6,529 bases of DNA from Tannerella sp. GTDB taxonomy: Bacteria; Bacteroidota; Bacteroidia; Bacteroidales; Tannerellaceae. Position 1 is the stretch's first letter. The number at the start of each line of letters is the position of its first letter. The position numbers were made by a program, and so were the translations under genes. The DNA is taken from NCBI GenBank assembly GCA_031275525.1, contig JAISOP010000239.1, positions 1-6,529 of the forward strand, in the 5' to 3' direction. Shown here piece by piece: positions 6,333-6,529 of the stretch. Under the pieces are notes generated by a model that saw only the letters and a list, made by a program, of their open reading frames with translations, ran no database searches and was not told where the DNA came from.

Positions 6333-6529
6333 ATGGATAACATTCAATTAAGATACGTATTCGACCGGAAAAAAGAGGCGAACAACGACACACAAAAAGG
6401 GCTTTTGCAAATTGAAGTCCGGATCACCGGCACGAACCGGCGTAAACTCATTTCTACCGGAGTTCGACTGCACAAAAACCAGTTTTCCGGCAAAAACGGG
6501 TTCACCTGCAAGAACCACGCTAATGCCGC
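6333..6529 (+). CDS. Tyrosine recombinase (integrase), N-terminal part, cut by window end
   Basis: The frame opens at ATG 6333 and stays open for 65 codons to the window edge. The sequence (MDNIQLRYVFDRKKEANND..., then KGLLQIEVRI, RRKLISTGVRLHKNQF) has the pattern of the N-terminal arm-type DNA-binding domain of Bacteroidota tyrosine integrases: a strand with a F-D-R-K turn, a second strand, then ISTGV followed by a basic K-x-Q-F. The SAM-like core-binding and catalytic (R-H-R-Y) domains would lie beyond the window, so activity cannot be judged. Position just downstream of a tRNA gene supports an integrase at the end of an ICE, prophage or island. A different role, such as a shufflon-type invertase, cannot be excluded from this fragment. 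Confidence 0.82.
   Translation, partial: MDNIQLRYVFDRKKEANNDTQKGLLQIEVRITGTNRRKLISTGVRLHKNQFSGKNGFTCKNHANA

Noticed and set aside
6138..6347. A 69-codon minus-strand frame across the tRNA 3' end and the integrase leader
   Set aside because: It overlaps the tRNA, the terminator and the start of the integrase gene. Its C-terminal part is simply the tRNA T arm read in reverse.

Overview
The window looks like a Bacteroidales (Bacteroidota) chromosome. The proteins read as Bacteroides/Parabacteroides-type central-metabolism enzymes. Clear Shine-Dalgarno sites are lacking, starts sit in A/T-rich leaders, and several promoter-like sites carry the Bacteroidota -7 box TAnnTTTG. The coding regions are GC-rich for this order, so a GC-richer lineage is likely, but I cannot name the genus.

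Layout, all genes on the + strand. Positions 1-188 are a repeat-rich leader. A 61-bp segment covering the acnA 5' region and its first codons occurs twice, 137 bp apart. The copies are separated by a palindromic block of phased TTCGCG decamers that contains a TATATTTG -7-like box. Positions 189-5129 are acnA (aconitase), icd (isocitrate dehydrogenase) and gltA (citrate synthase), probably one operon. Together they form the oxidative branch of the TCA cycle, from oxaloacetate plus acetyl-CoA to 2-oxoglutarate. In an anaerobe of this group that branch mainly supplies 2-oxoglutarate for glutamate synthesis. The Icd carries Asp/Ile/Ala at the main cofactor-determining positions, which predicts NAD rather than NADP use.

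Positions 5130-5293 are a noncoding repeat element. It starts with a tandem array of TTAGTGG heptamers directly after the gltA stop and ends with an inverted copy just before recO. recO (5318-6043) encodes the RecF-pathway recombination mediator. It is followed by tRNA-Arg(CCT) at 6097-6168, with a good -33/-7 promoter and a hairpin terminator.

From 6169 to the end the window appears to enter an integrated mobile element. A short regulatory region with repeated TTCGCA motifs and a TAnnTTTG box leads into the N-terminal part of a Bacteroidota-type tyrosine recombinase, cut by the window end. The layout (tRNA 3' end, then integrase) fits an ICE, prophage or genomic island using the tRNA-Arg gene as attachment site. 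Its cargo lies outside this window. No gene-free stretch exceeds 300 bases.
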